Assembly (NCBI RefSeq): GCF_032854445.1
Contig: NC_088306.1
Coordinates: forward strand, 7,377,924-7,441,923
DNA from: Liolophura sinensis
Taxonomy: Eukaryota > Mollusca > Polyplacophora > Chitonida > Chitonidae
DNA: 64,000 bases
Direction: 5' to 3'
Shown: piece by piece, positions 54,935 through 64,000 of the stretch
Numbering within the stretch: position 1 is the first letter of the stretch
How the letters are laid out: each line of letters opens with the position of its first letter
Made by a program: the position numbers and the translations under genes
The notes under the pieces: generated by a model
What the model was told of the DNA's origin: nothing
The model's database searches: none
Seen by the model: the letters and a program-made list of their open reading frames with translations, nothing else

Positions 54935-55150
54935 TTCCTTGCGTCTTTCCAACATCATTAAAAACTGTGGACTACTTTCGTTCGCGTGATCCCGTCCTTA
55001 TTTCGTACTTTATATGCTTTCTCAGTTCTTTGATGGAATGTGTTAATCGCCGTTTTGAGAAATGGCCTGTCTATTAGTGAGTTGAAATGTCCATATTGGT
55101 TGACGGCTGGTATACAAATGTCTGTTTCGTCCCCAAAATTTACTTATTTC
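54935..55150 (+). mobile_element. E module
   Basis: CCTTGCGTCTTTCCAACATC, CGTCCTTATTTCGTACTTTA, GTTTTGAGAAATGGCCTGTC, GGTTGACGGCTGGTATACAA. It is followed at 185 bases by a D module in plus orientation. Confidence 0.75.
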
Positions 55151-55334
55151 CGCTTTGTCCACAGGATACGTTCATGTACATGCAGTTGTGAGCAAATCTG
55201 CTACATGCTTGGCTAGGTAAACATAATTCCTAACTAATACCACAACGTCTTTACAAGAGATACGAAAACATACACTGTCTGTGAATTATAGTAGTATGTT
55301 CCGTAGTGATATTATTAAAGACGCACAGCACGGG

Positions 55335-55430
55335 GAGAAAAACCACAGCAGCGACGACAGTGTGATGCTTGGCAAATGGTCACACGTAAACGGTGAAATA
55401 CGGCCCCCCTGTCAATTTACAGCAGTTAGG
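55335..55430 (+). mobile_element. D module
   Basis: GAAAAACCACAGCAGCGACG, ACAGTGTGATGCTTGGCAAA, TGGTCACACGTAAACGGTGA, AATACGGCCCCCCTGTCAAT. One of the best-preserved outer arms. Confidence 0.78.
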
Positions 55431-56369
55431 TAAAACATATTCTACTCTTGGTCAGTATATAAGCTCAGCTCTTAAAAGTAAAAATATGCATGATTTATTC
55501 TAATAGCTAATTTTTATAGCACACAGTAAAGATGTCAGCAAAGCAAAGTTCAGGCCAAATAGGGGTGAAAACGACAAAATCTTTTTGGTTTATGATTAAA
55601 GGACGTAAATTATTCCCATAATTTAAACCCACACCTATATGTTGGCCTGTTAAGGGTGAAGTGGCTGCTTGTGCGTACTTGTTGGACTGTAAATGACAGG
55701 TGAAAGGCGGTGCGGTTTTGCCTAGCTGTCTCAGTCACCTAGGGCGTCACTCTCTGCAGGCGGTAGACATGTTCGCGGTGTATTCACACAGATGCTAAAC
55801 AATTTCGGAGTTGCTACAAATACCAAGACAGCGAAAAAGTAACAGATAAAGGCCATAATAAAAATGACAAATTTTCGAAAAACCCAGGTTTGACGGGTGT
55901 ATGAAATAAAGAAATAAAAGTGTGTCAGCGTAGACTCAGGGAACTGTGTAACTGGACCACATTACGCGCGAAAGGCGGCTGGATTTGTCAAAGAAGTACT
56001 TGAGTGTTGACAACGCTAGGCTTTAAGAAGACATAAAGGGCCACTGAAAGGCAACTTTCCTGTTTAAAAAGACATGTTTCCTGAAGAAAGCGATTTGTCA
56101 CAATCGTACAACCTGGAAACTCAGAGAATTAAGTCTTTTATTCTTTTTTTAAATCGATATTACACGGAAAGAATTGCTTTCAGATGTAGGCTACAGGAAC
56201 AGTACACTGCCTAATTGCCCGCCTAATTAAGCATTTCACCATAAGAACTCTGATGTACAGATAATGTCGCAGTTCTCAGATACGCTAAGCAAAACGTTTC
56301 TTACAAATTATTTTTCTTTTTGTTTTGACAATGGTCAGTAGTTTGTCGATTTCAATACACTTATAATTT
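55431..56369. other. non-coding, nothing recognised
   Basis: No gene or matched repeat. Confidence 0.5.
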
Positions 56370-57130
56370 TGATGAATTGTGCAAGCTCTAATGACTTCAA
56401 TTCATTGCAAAAGACCCGTAAAACAACAAAATAGTCGCTTCATTGACAAGTCTTTCTAGGCTCACACATTTATCCAGGACACAGAGCTATTTATTGGTCG
56501 TAAACAGATTTCTTCCTAACTTTTCTCATAATTTATTTTAATAAATAGAAAAAAATCGTTTTCCCTTCGATTGACGGTGGTAAAAACTGAGCCCCATACC
56601 GAAAAATTTACGTTTGTCAAAGGAAAGTATATGAATTATCAAATGTCATTTCCGATTGTCTATGATGGTGATGGACTCATGAAATTTATTTGGTTTCTTA
56701 CATTGACAGAGTACACTGTTGTTTTTTTCTGGAGGGACTGCATATGACCCAGACTTTTAATAAATTGTGCAAAAAATCTTTAAAGTTCTAGTCACAGTTT
56801 TATGTTTTCAGTTTGCCTTAAAATATAATAAAGGTAATAAAACAGCAAAATAGATGCTTTCTTGGCAAGGCTTACAGGTTTATTCCGGCCACAGAGGTCT
56901 TTTGCTGACGTAAATACATTCCTTCCACACATTTCTCGTAAATAGAGTTATCTTGGTGATTAATAACCTAGACAAAAGAAAAACAACATTTACCTTTGTT
57001 GAAATAGGGCAAAAACTAATGGCTGAAAAATGCACGTCTAGGTTCAGAAAGTCTTTCATTAAATTTTCAAATGTCTTTTGTCTTGGGCTCATTCTTTTAG
57101 GACATCAAAAGCATGGTGTTGTGTGCAAGT
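56370..57130. repeat. tandem duplication, two diverged ~380-bp units
   Basis: Unit 1 (56370-56750) and unit 2 (56755-57130) share AATTGTGCAA, TAAAACAACAAAATAGTCGC against TAAAACAGCAAAATAGATGC, CTTTCTAGGCTCACACATTT against a GGCTTACAGGTTT step, CAGGACACAGAGCT against CGGCCACAGAGGTC, and the CTCATAATTTA / CTCGTAAATAG step. The open frames in unit 2 are not conserved in unit 1. Confidence 0.7.
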
Positions 57131-57258
57131 TTTAGGTAAAAAGTATATTGCAAGTTGTTGTCTCTGAATTGTTACGGAAATGATGATGAATTGAGAACGT
57201 TGCATAGTTAAGTTCTTTCTCCTTGGGTAGTTAATTTCTTTGGGTAGTTAAGTTAAGG

Positions 57259-57259
<1 letters not shown>

Positions 57260-57351
<92 letters not shown>
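57260..57351. repeat. (TA)n microsatellite, about 92 bp
   Basis: Uninterrupted TA run. Confidence 0.97.
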
Positions 57352-57355
<4 letters not shown>

Positions 57356-57479
57356 CGTCTTTTCATCTTAACTCAAACCCAGTTCACAAAATGACACAAC
57401 TTGTGATGTTTCAATGTGTTTGTAAATGTGAATTCTGAATGTATTTTTATTAGTAAATGCCCTTGACTCAGATGGTCAT

Positions 57480-58080
57480 ATTTGCTTTTATCCTTTAAAA
57501 AGAGGGAAAAAATCTTGGATCAAGTTCAAAATAATATACCGATTAGCAGATTATATTTCGCATATTTAATGACTTCCGTGATTCCCATGGGTAGCTGGTT
57601 TCTGTGATCTGCAGTTTCATTTTCTTTAACTCAAGATTAAGACTAAAACGCAGCCGTTCATCAGCTCTCTATTTAACCTTCTTCTTGATTCTGGTTCCTT
57701 CCAATAACTACTTTAAATATTCTTTGATTTTGATAAAATTCTGTGTGCAATTTTACTTTTGAAATTGAATTGTCAAAACCACATCCGTTTGTGCCAACGT
57801 TTGCATATTCAATTTCTTTCATTCCCACTGGTCATTTTCATGCTATAATTGCTTCAAACATTGTCCGATGCTGTTTGATAAAATTGTGTGCAATTTAATT
57901 TTGTGTTATATCAGAACAAGTACTATAACCAGCCAGATTTCCGTATAACTTTTGCATATTTATCGACGTCCTTGATTCTGATTGGTTGTTGATTTACGTA
58001 CAATAACTGCTTACTAATATTGTTATATTTCGGTAAAAACGTATGTGCAGATTCATTTTATAAGGTCTTATACCAAGTTC
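57480..58080. repeat. degenerate tandem array, 150-240-bp units, about 3 copies
   Basis: CGCATATTTAATGACTTCCG (57558), TGCATATTCAATTTCTTTCA (57803) and TGCATATTTATCGACGTCCT (57952) each lead into TGATTC(C/T) and a GGT..T..TGCTATAATTGC-like step; GATAAAATT.TGTGTGCAATTT recurs between them. Confidence 0.65.
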
Positions 58081-59129
58081 GAAAACCAGTTGGATCCACA
58101 ATTACGATTATTTAGGGTAGAAAATTTCCAGTCTGGATACGAGATGTGTCATCTTAATGTTATGTAATTTGCTCATGCCTTGAAAACTCACGAGGAGAAT
58201 CATGAAGGTGGTTGCTACATATCTATTGGTCTATCGAATATTTAACCTCTGTGCGATACCCTCTAAATACACTTAATTACGACGGAATGATATGCCATAT
58301 GGTTAGGAAAAGCAGGGTTGGCGGCTTTAATATTCACAGTCTTTGATTACAACCCATCTTTATCAATTTGAATGTTGTGGAGCGTCATGTAGTGAATAGT
58401 TGCTCAGTTACATGACGATGGTCTTATTCATGGGCATAAAAAGGGGGTTTCTTGGGTAAACCACCGCTTTGTGCTTGGTGCCGGTACCTGACAATCTTTT
58501 CTGGCATAAAACAACAAAAATGACTTCCTTTTACACTCCCTCATACTTACTGATTAAATTAATGTATCTGGTTTACTGTCTGCGTTTACTAGACACTGGA
58601 CTCTCTTACATTACTCCAACGTGTCATTTTGTTACCCGTACACAAATAAAAGGGGCAAGCGTGTACGATCGATCAGTGTGAAACTCATTTACTTTCCCTT
58701 GTATTAATCAATGCACTTTTCCCTCGGGTTCCGTTATCTCAAAACACGGAGCTGTCATCTCCCTATAGGCGTACACTTCCAAGACTATAGGAATACAGTT
58801 CTCGTTCATTGCTGGGCAAGAACTTGTCCATCTAGGGTTTTGGAAAACAGGCAGCTTGTGAGTAATTTCACCCTATTGTTTCCGATAACAAGCTTGTAAG
58901 TTACATATCCTACGGATATATTTATCAAAATTGTCATAAATAAATAATAGTGCTGACCACATCAAGATTTTCCTTTTCATTGTTCTGGTAAGAAAAAACC
59001 CTGCCCTGTGAAAGTTTCAAACGTAAACCCCACAGCACAATATGGGAGACTTGATAACACGTACTTTGAATAGTGGATTAAGAATACTTCAATGTGGTTG
59101 TCATTGAAAGCCACTTAGTTGACATATTG
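58081..59129. other. non-coding, nothing recognised
   Basis: Short frames at 58469-58899 have no domain. Confidence 0.5.
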
Positions 59130-59395
59130 TAGTGTGCATGTATGTCCGCGTGCGTGGGATTTTATGTAGTATTCAACAGTTAAGTGCTGCCGCAACTGAA
59201 GTATCGTGCAAACGACACCAAATTCGACATAGAACACCCAATCACATTACACTGACACAACGCCAACCAGTCATGTTTCCTTGTGCTAACCTCCCAGTGC
59301 TGAGTGCCAAGGGAGGCAGCCAAAAGTACCATATTTTTTATCAACGTCTTTGGTATGACCCAAACCGGGTTTGATCACGTGTCTCCCAGCTGTAT
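59130..59395 (-). mobile_element. SINE family C, 3' tail missing
   Basis: GTGCTGCCGCAACTGAAGTA, CACAACGCCAACCAGTCATG, CTCCCAGTGCTGAGTGCCAA and GGTATGACCCAAACCGGGTT (B-box region) in family order. Strong similarity to 54586-54925. Confidence 0.88.
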
Positions 59396-60104
59396 CCTGT
59401 GGTCAATACAGAACATTTAATGGTTGCAATACGGCACTTTGGCTATCGAATTCACCAAGCGCTATCAATCCCTCATAGCCCAAACCTAGGTCATCAGTTC
59501 AAGCTGAGGAGCAATAGGTCATGCTTCAGACAAAATACCTGTCAACAGCTTTCTTAACTGATAAGATTTCATGGTCGATGAAATAGTTCATGTGTCTACC
59601 CGAATGTCTCCTGTAGACTCTGAATGACTGCCATTACGACAAGGTTGAGATGATACGTTTTTCCTATTTCGCAATGTTGATAACGATTTTCCCCCACAAT
59701 CTGTCTCATTCTAGAACCTCAAAGTAAACAAGAGGGCGAACATGTAATCTACAGCTCCGCACAAAGTCGAGTTGGTGTTTCACAGAAAAAAATATATACA
59801 AAAACCGCTGGACGCCACCCTAGCAATACTTCAGTCTTACCGTATAGCGAGTTATTACAGTGTTAAGTGGTTAGCGTGTTATTTATTGGTTATGTTGCTC
59901 AGTGAGGATGTCGGTCATAATTGCCACTACTTGGCAGTGGGGTGCGGCTCTTGTTTATTACCGTCTCTATTCAGTGGGGGTTTTTTCTGCACTAAAGTGC
60001 ATGGTTGCTAATGCTCTAATTTGGTCTCCCAGCAACCTGTAGATGGTCATGGATGTGGGATGGTCGTGGTTGTGGGATGAACGTGAAAGTTGTTACTTAA
60101 TAAG
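59396..60104. other. non-coding; possible SINE A core scrap near 60027-60060
   Basis: TCCCAGCAACCTGTAGATGG resembles the core of family A but nothing follows. A 79-codon frame at 59772-60011 is unsupported. Confidence 0.35.
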
Positions 60105-60215
60105 GAGATAGAGTAAAACACCAACTGAAGTAAATTGACAAGAGGTTGTATTCCATCGGTTGCGTGGAACCATATGCCAATCATGACTCCATCGTCACTG
60201 CTCTGGTTTAACTGT
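60105..60215 (-). mobile_element. D module
   Basis: GAGTAAAACACCAACTGAAG, TTGACAAGAGGTTGTATTCC, ATCGGTTGCGTGGAACCATA, CATCGTCACTGCTCTGGTTT. Confidence 0.7.
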
Positions 60216-60349
60216 CTAATATTGTACGCTTTTTGTAAAACTATTTGGGAATCTCACATTTTCATTGTCATAAAAGACGCGATGCGGGAACACGGCTGGC
60301 CCAAGCCGTTTTTTGTTATCTGTAAGAAAGTGACAAATGTCTGAGGCTC

Positions 60350-60926
60350 TGAGCCCAACCCCTATCAGCAACGACCAGTTCGTAATTTAACAGTTAATGA
60401 GGCAGTCGTACAATTAGTATCATTCCGATGTTTGCCGCCACCAAGTCCCGTGTGATTCAAGTTTACCCGCTACACCGAGCATCCATCACTCACAAGACCA
60501 ATATTCAGGATTAACCGTATCATCCTCGGCCGATTTCCAGCCATTACCGAAAATAAAAAACCCAGTTTCCATCCATGAATCCACTCTCACATTCCTAAGA
60601 AGGCTTTCGGGATTTCCCCATTACATCGCTTTAACTCTTTTAAAAGTCATAAGTGTAGAATTCATCTCCTTCTAAAGAGATCAATTCGCGTAAATTCCTT
60701 CTTGAATTTTACAGGCAGCCGTTAACATTGTTCCTAGTGGAATTCTTATAGTACCAGTCTTTATTCAACTTGTATAATGAGGAGTCGACGGTCGATTTTT
60801 TAATTCACAATTCTTAATATCTACAGTTTGGTGTAAAAAAATCACGCTGAACGAAAATGACTTCAATGCCCGGGGTATCAACATACAGCGAAAGAGATAC
60901 AAGATTGTGCATAAAACGTTAAATGC
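60350..60926 (+). repeat. long unknown dispersed repeat, copy 2
   Basis: Partner of 51940-52740 (see there). A SINE A scrap follows at a different point, so the two SINE insertions are independent. Confidence 0.7.
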
Positions 60927-61006
60927 CAGTAACCTGCGGTTTCCTCCCACCATCAAATAAATAACTAAAATAAACAAATAAATAATTAAAAAAATAAATA
61001 AAGTTT
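60927..61006 (+). mobile_element. SINE family A, short 3' remnant
   Basis: GTAACCTGCGGTTTCCTCCC and ACCATCAAATAAATAACTAA with a long AAATAA-rich tail; most of the core is deleted between the two parts. Confidence 0.65.
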
Positions 61007-61639
61007 TGATCATTGTTAATTTCTGTGTGATAGAATTATTTATCGTAGTGAAGGGTATTTTGTGTTCACAGACAAAAATATGAAGAACAACCACAAATCT
61101 GTTTTACGTAGGAGAAAATCGATAAAACGGAATAATAATGTAGTTTTTTCCACACCGATTTGTTTTGGCGCAGCCAAGTTTGACAATGACTGCCGTGTGC
61201 GCCGAAATATAGCCTAAAAAAGATAAAAGACAAAATATACACTTGTAAAATTACATGTAAACTATACGACAGTTATAATATACACTCACTGCTTTACACA
61301 TTCATAGCGGGATTGCCAAAGGCCGTACACTGGACATATTTCATCAATTAACGGCCTTTTGTGTGTTTTACAAAACGACAATTAAAACGTCAATAAAGTC
61401 AATTTTAGGAGCTAATCCCTTTAATGACCTTAAAGGAATTAATATACACTTCGCCATGGTTACGACATCAAAAGAAAGTGAAAGTAATACTGCTCTCTTG
61501 ACAAAATCGATAAACTTGTTTATTGTTTTGAGACCAAAACATACCTTCATGTGCGCGATGATTGCAGACTACTGGACAACGTCATGCTATTACGATGGTC
61601 TGCAACTGAGCATTTCCGAATCTATGGGGCAAAACAGAC
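61007..61639. other. non-coding, nothing recognised
   Basis: A 94-codon frame at 61363-61647 has no domain and no signals, and is open on the other strand as well. Confidence 0.45.
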
Positions 61640-61745
61640 ATTCGTAGACCATTCTTCAACCTATATATGACATCCAGGGTCAATAATCACAAGGTCAATT
61701 CCCAAAACGACGTTTTAACACAAACTACCAAAGAAAGCCACCTAT
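61640..61745 (-). mobile_element. E module fragment, inverted
   Basis: CATTCGTAGACCATTCTTCA, AGGTCAATTCCCAAAACGAC and ACACAAACTACCAAAGAAAG are the reverse of family order. Confidence 0.6.
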
Positions 61746-63847
61746 TTTACTTATACAAACCTGCATTCTTTGACCATGTATGTATTTTTGCATGGAACAG
61801 AAGAAGATAATATAGACATATAGAAAAAGAGATCATCGGCATCTATAAGATATCAATATTAATATATTAAAAAAACTAAGGATCGTGCGATTCACATTTG
61901 ATATTCAGGTAACTGATTTAGAATAATAAAATGATGTCCTTGCAGGAAACAAGACTCGTTTAATATCGATTAAACTGAAAAAACAAAACAGTACAGAAAT
62001 CATTTAAAATTCTTACAAAAGAACATTAAATGTTATAATCTTTATACATTATACTCATACTTTAAAAATGTCTTTTTAACCTTTATTTCCAGCATTGCCA
62101 ACTACACTGAATGGTTAGCCTCCGTCGCCTTTCACGCCAAGCTTGTCAAACAAGCTAGGGTCCTATTCTATTCACCGCGGAGACCCAACGCTGGTATCTG
62201 TATAAAGTGTCAGTCCCAATAACTCGTTGTGGTAATGTTTAGACTCAATAGTGTCATTTGCAATTGAGTGGGGTATAAAAGTAGAATTTTTCTGATGTGA
62301 GAAATGATAGGATAAAAAAAATGAACCTTCTCAACTTTCTATATCTTTGTATTATGACTGCAGTTTCGAACATCTTGTTCTTATCAAGAAAATAAATATA
62401 GATATATGTGTTCATGACATTATTTCTTTTTCCCACAGGACATTACATTAGATATGTGTGCAGACTCTAAAAGACTCGGGGTATTGATAATCCTGAATAC
62501 GGGAGGTTCGACTTGAGAAACTTTTGTTGTTAAGTTAATAAGGTCAATTGTATCACGTGATTTGTAAAAAATGTTAGGCAACTTTTACATACATTTATTT
62601 ACCGATCACCTCTCTCACCGTGTTGGGGAAGTCACACCTCCACGGGAACACCATAAATTATCAAACGTTTACGTCCGGTATTTTCTGGTTTTTTTTTAAA
62701 CGTTTTCGTCTGACCAGTATGTTATGTTAACTATAATAACAAATGGTGGCCAATTTTTGACAGGTCACGCAGTACAGTAGGAATATTTTGATACTGTCTG
62801 GAATTCGAACGAAACACCCCGATTATAATTATTATGGTTTAACACAAAATGAAAGTTAGGCCAAAAAATCGTTTTAAGAGATTTTTTATATCTCTTAATA
62901 ACGCGTCTATTATATGTATATTACTGCGGTTTATACTGTATTTTTATTACTGGTTGGACGTTTCTCCCGCAGACACAACGATTTCCAAATTTCATTTCGA
63001 CTTTACCTAGTTTCACAGATTACAGATTGAAACAGGAAGGTGGACAATATTTAAAAAAAAAAAACAACATGAAAGGGAAACGAAAATTACAGAAATGTAG
63101 AGGCGATGAATAAAGTTATCCTGTTCAATTTATAATGTTCTTCGCAAGCAGTACTTGTCTAATACTTATTAAAAGTAGAATCTCCTCGTCCCAAGTACCT
63201 AAATAATCAACCATTATTATTAAGTATTTGGATGTTTAGATGATATAGAAAATATACACAAAGTTTCAGGGAAATTGGTGCAATACTTTAGCAGAAGTTG
63301 CATGGAAAAAATCTGTGTAAACGAAAACCCATTATTGCACAAAGTCCCTGAACAGGCGTAATTACGAAAATATTTTCTCAATTCTATTTAAACTTAAGCA
63401 AACACAAGTTTAGAGGATATGCAACGTATCTGCACGAGTTCAACAACATCGGCGCAGTGTTTTAATTTGGGTGCAGATGCATGGACAACATCTTGTCTAC
63501 AGACAGGGTGATTCAACTATACCCCCCCCACCCCCAACCCCCACCTTTACTAACTTAGTTGAGGGGGGTATAATGACTGATGATAGGTTAACACCACATC
63601 AGCAATGTTTCATCCATATCGTCGCGAGATATTTATTATGAATTTATTTTAGGCACAGGTCAGTGACCATTAAGCACTACTGGGAAGACCTTCAAATTAC
63701 ACAATGAAAAACAAAACGGAAATTATCTCTCTTCGGGGCTATGCCAGTTATATATTATTTACGGTTACACATCCGCCGTTATTTTCAGTAATTGACTTTA
63801 TACGCGCTATGTGCTTATGAGTCGACTGACTTTTGGCACATGCATCA
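61746..63847. other. AT-rich non-coding
   Basis: Nothing recognised. Near 62110-62160 GGTTAGCCTCCGTCGCCTTT and an AGCTTGTCAAACAAGCT hairpin resemble a decayed tRNA-like head. Near 63522-63573 a C-run (ACCCCCCCCACCCCC) faces GAGGGGGGTATA as a small inverted repeat. Confidence 0.45.
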
Positions 63848-63957
63848 GGGGGCTTCCTCTCAAAAAGGTCTTAACGTTACGACGGGCGCAAGTACCAAGG
63901 AGGTGTCATAGTGATTATGCCTGCATAATGTTACGACTCCTTTGAGAAACAGCCCCC
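63848..63957. mobile_element. 110-bp terminal-inverted-repeat element (MITE-like)
   Basis: The left end GGGGGCTTCCTCTCAAAAAG matches the reverse complement of the right end, GGGGGCTGTTTCTCAAAGGA, and the match continues inward (GTCTTAACGTTACG against GTCGTAACATTATG), giving 34-bp imperfect arms. No coding capacity. No clear target-site duplication. Confidence 0.7.
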
Positions 63958-64000
63958 AGGGTCTTGAACACACAATTAAAGCCAAAGTCAGCTTACAGGG

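Overview
This is a eukaryotic, AT-rich, intron-poor-looking stretch of nuclear DNA, most likely from a lophotrochozoan and probably a mollusc. The reasons are: one intronless rhodopsin-type receptor gene with normal animal signals (Kozak start, splice acceptor, AATAAA), no bacterial-style gene packing, many microsatellites, and dense tRNA-headed SINEs whose tails resemble mollusc repeats as I remember them. The species cannot be fixed from the sequence alone.

Only one convincing protein-coding gene is present: a seven-transmembrane class A GPCR on the + strand (29075-30133), 352 residues, read without interruption. A probable splice acceptor lies just upstream, so a non-coding first exon should lie to the left. 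A polyadenylation signal lies about 340 bases downstream. Nearly all other open frames are chance frames or lie inside repeats. Three or four short stretches (26498-26616, 15455-15790, 19745-19987, 49640-49990) look a little more exon-like but match nothing I recognise.

The rest is repeat-built. (1) SINE family A: head with Pol III A and B boxes, about 280 bp, ending in ATAA-type repeats. About 20 copies, mostly 5'-truncated; seven have target-site duplications that fit, and three or four more have weak ones. (2) SINE families B and C: different tRNA-like heads that share a 3' tail; at least seven copies. (3) A degenerate dispersed element made of modules here called E and D, with more than 20 fragments, mainly at 1-28 kb and 54-62 kb. 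One copy at 25566-26400 has D arms in inverted orientation. (4) A solo LTR (45449-46185) inserted in a SINE C copy, with a related uninterrupted site beside it. (5) A decayed Tc1/mariner transposase (53573-54030, - strand). (6) Two short terminal-inverted-repeat elements (34837-35072, 63848-63957). (7) Several degenerate tandem arrays and three long AT microsatellites.

Layout: 1-13 kb E/D relics with SINE insertions; 13-25 kb minisatellites, SINEs and D fragments; 25.5-28 kb fold-back element and candidate exon; 29-30.5 kb the receptor gene; 31-38 kb SINE clusters and a nested insertion; 38-44 kb mostly plain sequence; 44-49 kb tandem repeats, solo LTR and satellite-like array; 49-50.3 kb a CpG-richer block; 51-64 kb duplicated unknown repeats, Tc1 relic, tandem arrays and a quiet 3' end. 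No operon, CRISPR, rRNA or stand-alone tRNA gene is seen.
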